In this document: one piece after another, positions 60,893 to 64,000 of the stretch
Layout: each line of letters starts with the position of its first letter
Position numbering within the stretch: position 1 is the stretch's first letter
Assembly (NCBI GenBank): GCA_050084515.1
Contig: CM114273.1
Location: 44,392,001-44,456,000, forward strand
Direction: 5' to 3'
Source of the DNA: Blasia pusilla
Taxonomy: Eukaryota > Marchantiophyta > Marchantiopsida > Blasiales
Length of the DNA: 64,000 nucleotides
The notes under the pieces: generated by a model
What the model saw: only the letters and a program-made list of their open reading frames with translations
Databases searched by the model: none
Told to the model about the DNA's origin: nothing
Translations under genes and position numbers: made by a program

Positions 60893-63612
60893 TCAAGATT
60901 GAGTAGCAAGAGATGCTAAAACAGCCAGAACAGCAATTGCTAGAATTATATTGAGAAAGTAGTTCGAACCAAGCGGTCGATCTGGGCTTCCTCCAACAGC
61001 AAGATACTCCGCTCGGATCTTAGCTTTCATAGTTTCGGAGAGCTCGCGCTGCAGGAAACCACACAAAATGACTCCTCTTTCTCATTCTTGTAGAGAGGAA
61101 GGTAACCGTCCAATATTGTTTTTGATCTAAGAATCCACTCATCACTCATGGAAGATCACAACAACTCACATTTTCTGGCATTCTCAGTTTTCAGGGTCCA
61201 CGAATGGAACCTTCACTCAGAAACATTTTCTTGACTACTCCTGCAAAGTTCAGTGCTAAGGTCAGCCCAAGTTCCCGGAGAAAGGATAATGCTGAAATCA
61301 AACGACCCCAGAGATTATGCCTGTATCGTCCCACAATATAGGTGACCACAACCGTGAATGGAACTATTTTCGTATGTTTGATATGTATCATTAGATACGT
61401 CTGCCTCAGGTATACCAAAAATGTTCTATCATAGTTGAGGATATGACATATAATTCTGAACTCACAAGGATAGCTCATACCTGGCTTTCACCAGACGAAT
61501 AGTTTGCTGCTACAAACTTTTCCGGCACAGGTTCCTTGCTAGGTGTATCATCAATGTAAACTCCCTGCCAAAACCATGCGACCAATTGGTTACATTTGCA
61601 AGTAGGTACATGCTCTAGTGTACCACAGACAAAGTAAGTCATTATGTTATGTAATACCTTCCTGCTAGCTTAATGTAACATTAGAACAAAACCTAAGGAC
61701 CATTTTACTTTCCTCCAACAATTGTGGACTCATTTATGGTTGAACTAACCTCTGCAGGATCAAAAAGGGCCCCAAGATCACTCAGCTTTGCATGTGCTAA
61801 CGCATAATCGTTGAAGAACGCATCTTGATCCTCAGCGTATTTGTCTGTATATTTCTGTGCTTACAGCCCATCCAACTCAGTAGGCATCTCACAGCATCTA
61901 ATTCCTCAACTCCATTCATAGATGAGCTACACTTCCATGTCTATCACTAAGGCGCAAGCAGAAGGTTGGCTCTAGATCCAATCCTTACATCAATTATAGG
62001 CTATTTCACACTCAACAATGAGATATTTTGCCAGAAGATTTCGTACAACTCTATATAGACTCTAGTCTTGCCAGAAGATTTCATACAACTCTATCTCTAG
62101 TCAGTACCACCTTTTCCATGAAACCTTGCAAAAAGATCAGAAGGCATTACCCTGCCAGTGGGCATTCCGAGTCATACTTCATTCAGCTAACCCAAAACCT
62201 TATATTTGACAGTCAAGGAGGTACACCATTCAGTTGATTGCAGGAACTTCTAGATACAACAAGTGAATCGATATGGAACCTTGAATTCAGGATCCTCTGT
62301 AAGGACTTTGTCGGTGGGAAGCACCAGTAGATCCTCATCACTCTGCTGCTTGATGTCCTGTCCATATTTAACGAATCTCTCATGAGACATATGATAAACT
62401 TCCGAAGTAGTAAACTTCTAAGCATTTCTTCATTTGAGGTTTGCAGAGACAATTATTGCAAATATGATCTTTGTATGAAATCTTTCAAAAGGCCAACAGA
62501 TGCTTACCACTCACAAAATGTCATTCACATACCCTGAAATAAGAGTTATCAAACTTGAGCCACTCAACCGTCCATGACTGACCACCAGGAGCTCCAATGA
62601 CGCCGTCTTTGGGATTCTGCAACAAAGACACAAATGGAAATGAGGACTCACTCCAATGGCCATGAACAAAAGAAATGTGTGAAAGAAACACAAATTTGAA
62701 GTTCTCGGAACACATGACGACATCAGGTGACTTAGTACTTCAGACTGTTAGTGTGCAATTCTGGAGAATGTGCAGGATTGGCAACAAATGAAATCCTCCG
62801 TGTCAGATATATGTTGGCATGTCAAAACTTCCTCATCGGCTCAGTACACGTGTCAGAACTTCCTCATCAACTCATCACACAATCCAGACATCTCCTTGCA
62901 TATTGTAAGGAAAGTGCATCACAGAAAAAGATGCAATAGATACGCAATGAGGCAACTACAATAGGAGGGGGACACTCCAAGAAAATACCGTGTATTTCGT
63001 TTCTTTCTTGCCCCAACCACTACGCTCAGGTCTTGACCGTCCCAACGTATGAGCGCCAGACAAGGCCACAATTTCCTGTGCAACAGACGTACAACATAAG
63101 AAAGATTATGTTCGCTACTGCCTAGCAACACCAAATATTGCTAACAATTTTACTGCTCATGTGCTGCTATCAGCTCACATGCCTTGATACTACTCACATC
63201 AGACGAGGCGGAACACCAACTAATTCGACTTGATGTTCACTACAATCCAACTGTTGGAGATGGATTCCCTGGTTGTACTATAGATGGTACCCAAGGAACA
63301 CAAAACATAAACGAAAACAAGATGACATGCAAATGATGTATGGCACAACCCTGCATCTTCTCGCCAAATTCTGTATGCGAATATAAGGTGGAGATTGAGG
63401 ACGATGATCCTCAAGATTTACATGCTTGTCAACATGGTGTAGCAATGAAAGTTTCAAGGGAGAGAGAAACAATTGTTAAGGAACTTGTTGCATCAGATCA
63501 AACAGGCACCATGCGCAATGTGGTAGCTAGAGAACTTGTACTACCTTGTCATTCAGACCCATCCGATAGAAGACTTTCCGAAGATGTTCGGCTGGGTTGG
63601 GGGGACCCGCAT
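60893..63612 (-). CDS. Thylakoid ascorbate peroxidase, C-terminal seven exons (5' partial)
   Basis: Minus exons 63612-63545, 63075-62989, 62616-62533, 62357-62280, 61854-61750, 61564-61481 and 61048-60893 join in frame to 219 residues. The first holds [18 protein letters not shown], the second the proximal haem histidine in [10 protein letters not shown], the third [20 protein letters not shown], the fourth [11 protein letters not shown]; all are hallmarks of chloroplast APX. The last exon adds [15 protein letters not shown] and one membrane helix, [18 protein letters not shown], then stops, as in thylakoid-bound forms. The enzyme uses ascorbate to remove hydrogen peroxide at photosystem I. 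Exons two to six each keep whole codons. Retaining the last intron would add one valine and stop, giving a soluble stromal-type end. The transit peptide and distal haem site lie beyond base 64000. Confidence 0.93.
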
Positions 63613-64000
63613 CTGATGGCATACAGCCAACCCCATTTGTCAATATCCAGCCCAACTTCTACCTAGATGGATTATCCATAAGAAGAAACCTATCAGACAG
63701 CCACAACCAACCAGTCACAGTACACCAGAATGCTTCACCACAGTGAAGCGAGCTGTTGTTAAAGTGGCAAGGTGTGGAAAATTTTGACCTAAGATTTGAA
63801 TATTAACACGACTAGAGGGAAAAGAGTTGTTAAAAGATTGGCCAGTAATGTGTCTAAATTCAAAAGGTTCCAAATAGCCTCTACACATTTGAAATCATAA
63901 AGCTTAATCAGTTTTTTGTACTGTAATCAAGCTCCTCGGTTCAATTCAATAGTATCGTTTTCTTTCCACTTCAATTCATAATAGAGGCCAAATTGAGTGC
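63613..64000 (-). other. Intron of the ascorbate peroxidase gene, running off the window
   Basis: The first visible exon begins in mid-codon (aspartate split G|AT) after a CATCAG acceptor at 63613, so an upstream exon must lie beyond 64000. No exon is visible in 63613-64000 on minus. Confidence 0.6.

Noticed and set aside
1-64000. CRISPR arrays, bacterial operons, plastid or mitochondrial genes, rRNA
   Set aside because: No regularly spaced direct repeats with unique spacers, no Shine-Dalgarno-led gene strings, and no organelle or rRNA sequence was recognised; the genes are spliced nuclear genes.

Overview
The window reads as nuclear DNA of a land plant. It has spliced genes with short GT-AG introns, a class III secretory peroxidase, a chloroplast ascorbate peroxidase with a thylakoid anchor, a HMA-domain protein, and many decayed Ty3/gypsy chromovirus retrotransposons plus a Helitron trace. 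I cannot place it more finely than land plant. Only a few kilobases are host coding sequence; the rest is AT-rich intergenic DNA and mobile-element debris.

Layout. 1-2.4 kb: GC-richer DNA with coding-like but unassigned frames, then a G-box/ABRE-rich promoter. 2.66-4.04 kb (+): four-exon gene for a proline-rich HMA protein. 6.2-7.5 kb (-): DeSI-like PPPDE peptidase gene (first exon not found), convergent with the HMA gene. 10.0-10.46 kb (-): Helitron helicase remnant. 11.26-11.73 kb: cluster of six short palindromes. 18.0-20.05 kb (-): complete four-exon class III peroxidase. 24.6-33.3 kb: chromovirus pieces in minus orientation. 33.6-39.47 kb (-): retroelement A, with a 996-bp LTR, primer binding site, gag, protease and a cytosine-5 DNA methyltransferase. 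39.5-51 kb: three copies of a repeat carrying an RT-associated ORF fragment, a plus-strand chromovirus remnant, a second, internally deleted member of the methyltransferase family (element B, 47.33-49.43 kb), and several LTR fragments. 52-60.4 kb: AT-rich, no recognisable gene. 60.9-63.6 kb (-): 3' seven exons of thylakoid ascorbate peroxidase, 5' part beyond the window.

Most notable is the methyltransferase retroelement. Downstream of gag and an aspartic protease lies a DNMT3-like cytosine-5 methyltransferase with motifs I to X in canonical order, unlike plant DRM enzymes, where they are circularly permuted. Element B, in the opposite orientation, shares LTR, protease and methyltransferase motif I, so the association belongs to an element family and is not a chance insertion. 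Both copies are broken. No RT or integrase of the same family is seen with either.

All exon structures were worked out by hand from splice signals, reading-frame continuity and family knowledge; no alignment, search or expression data were used.
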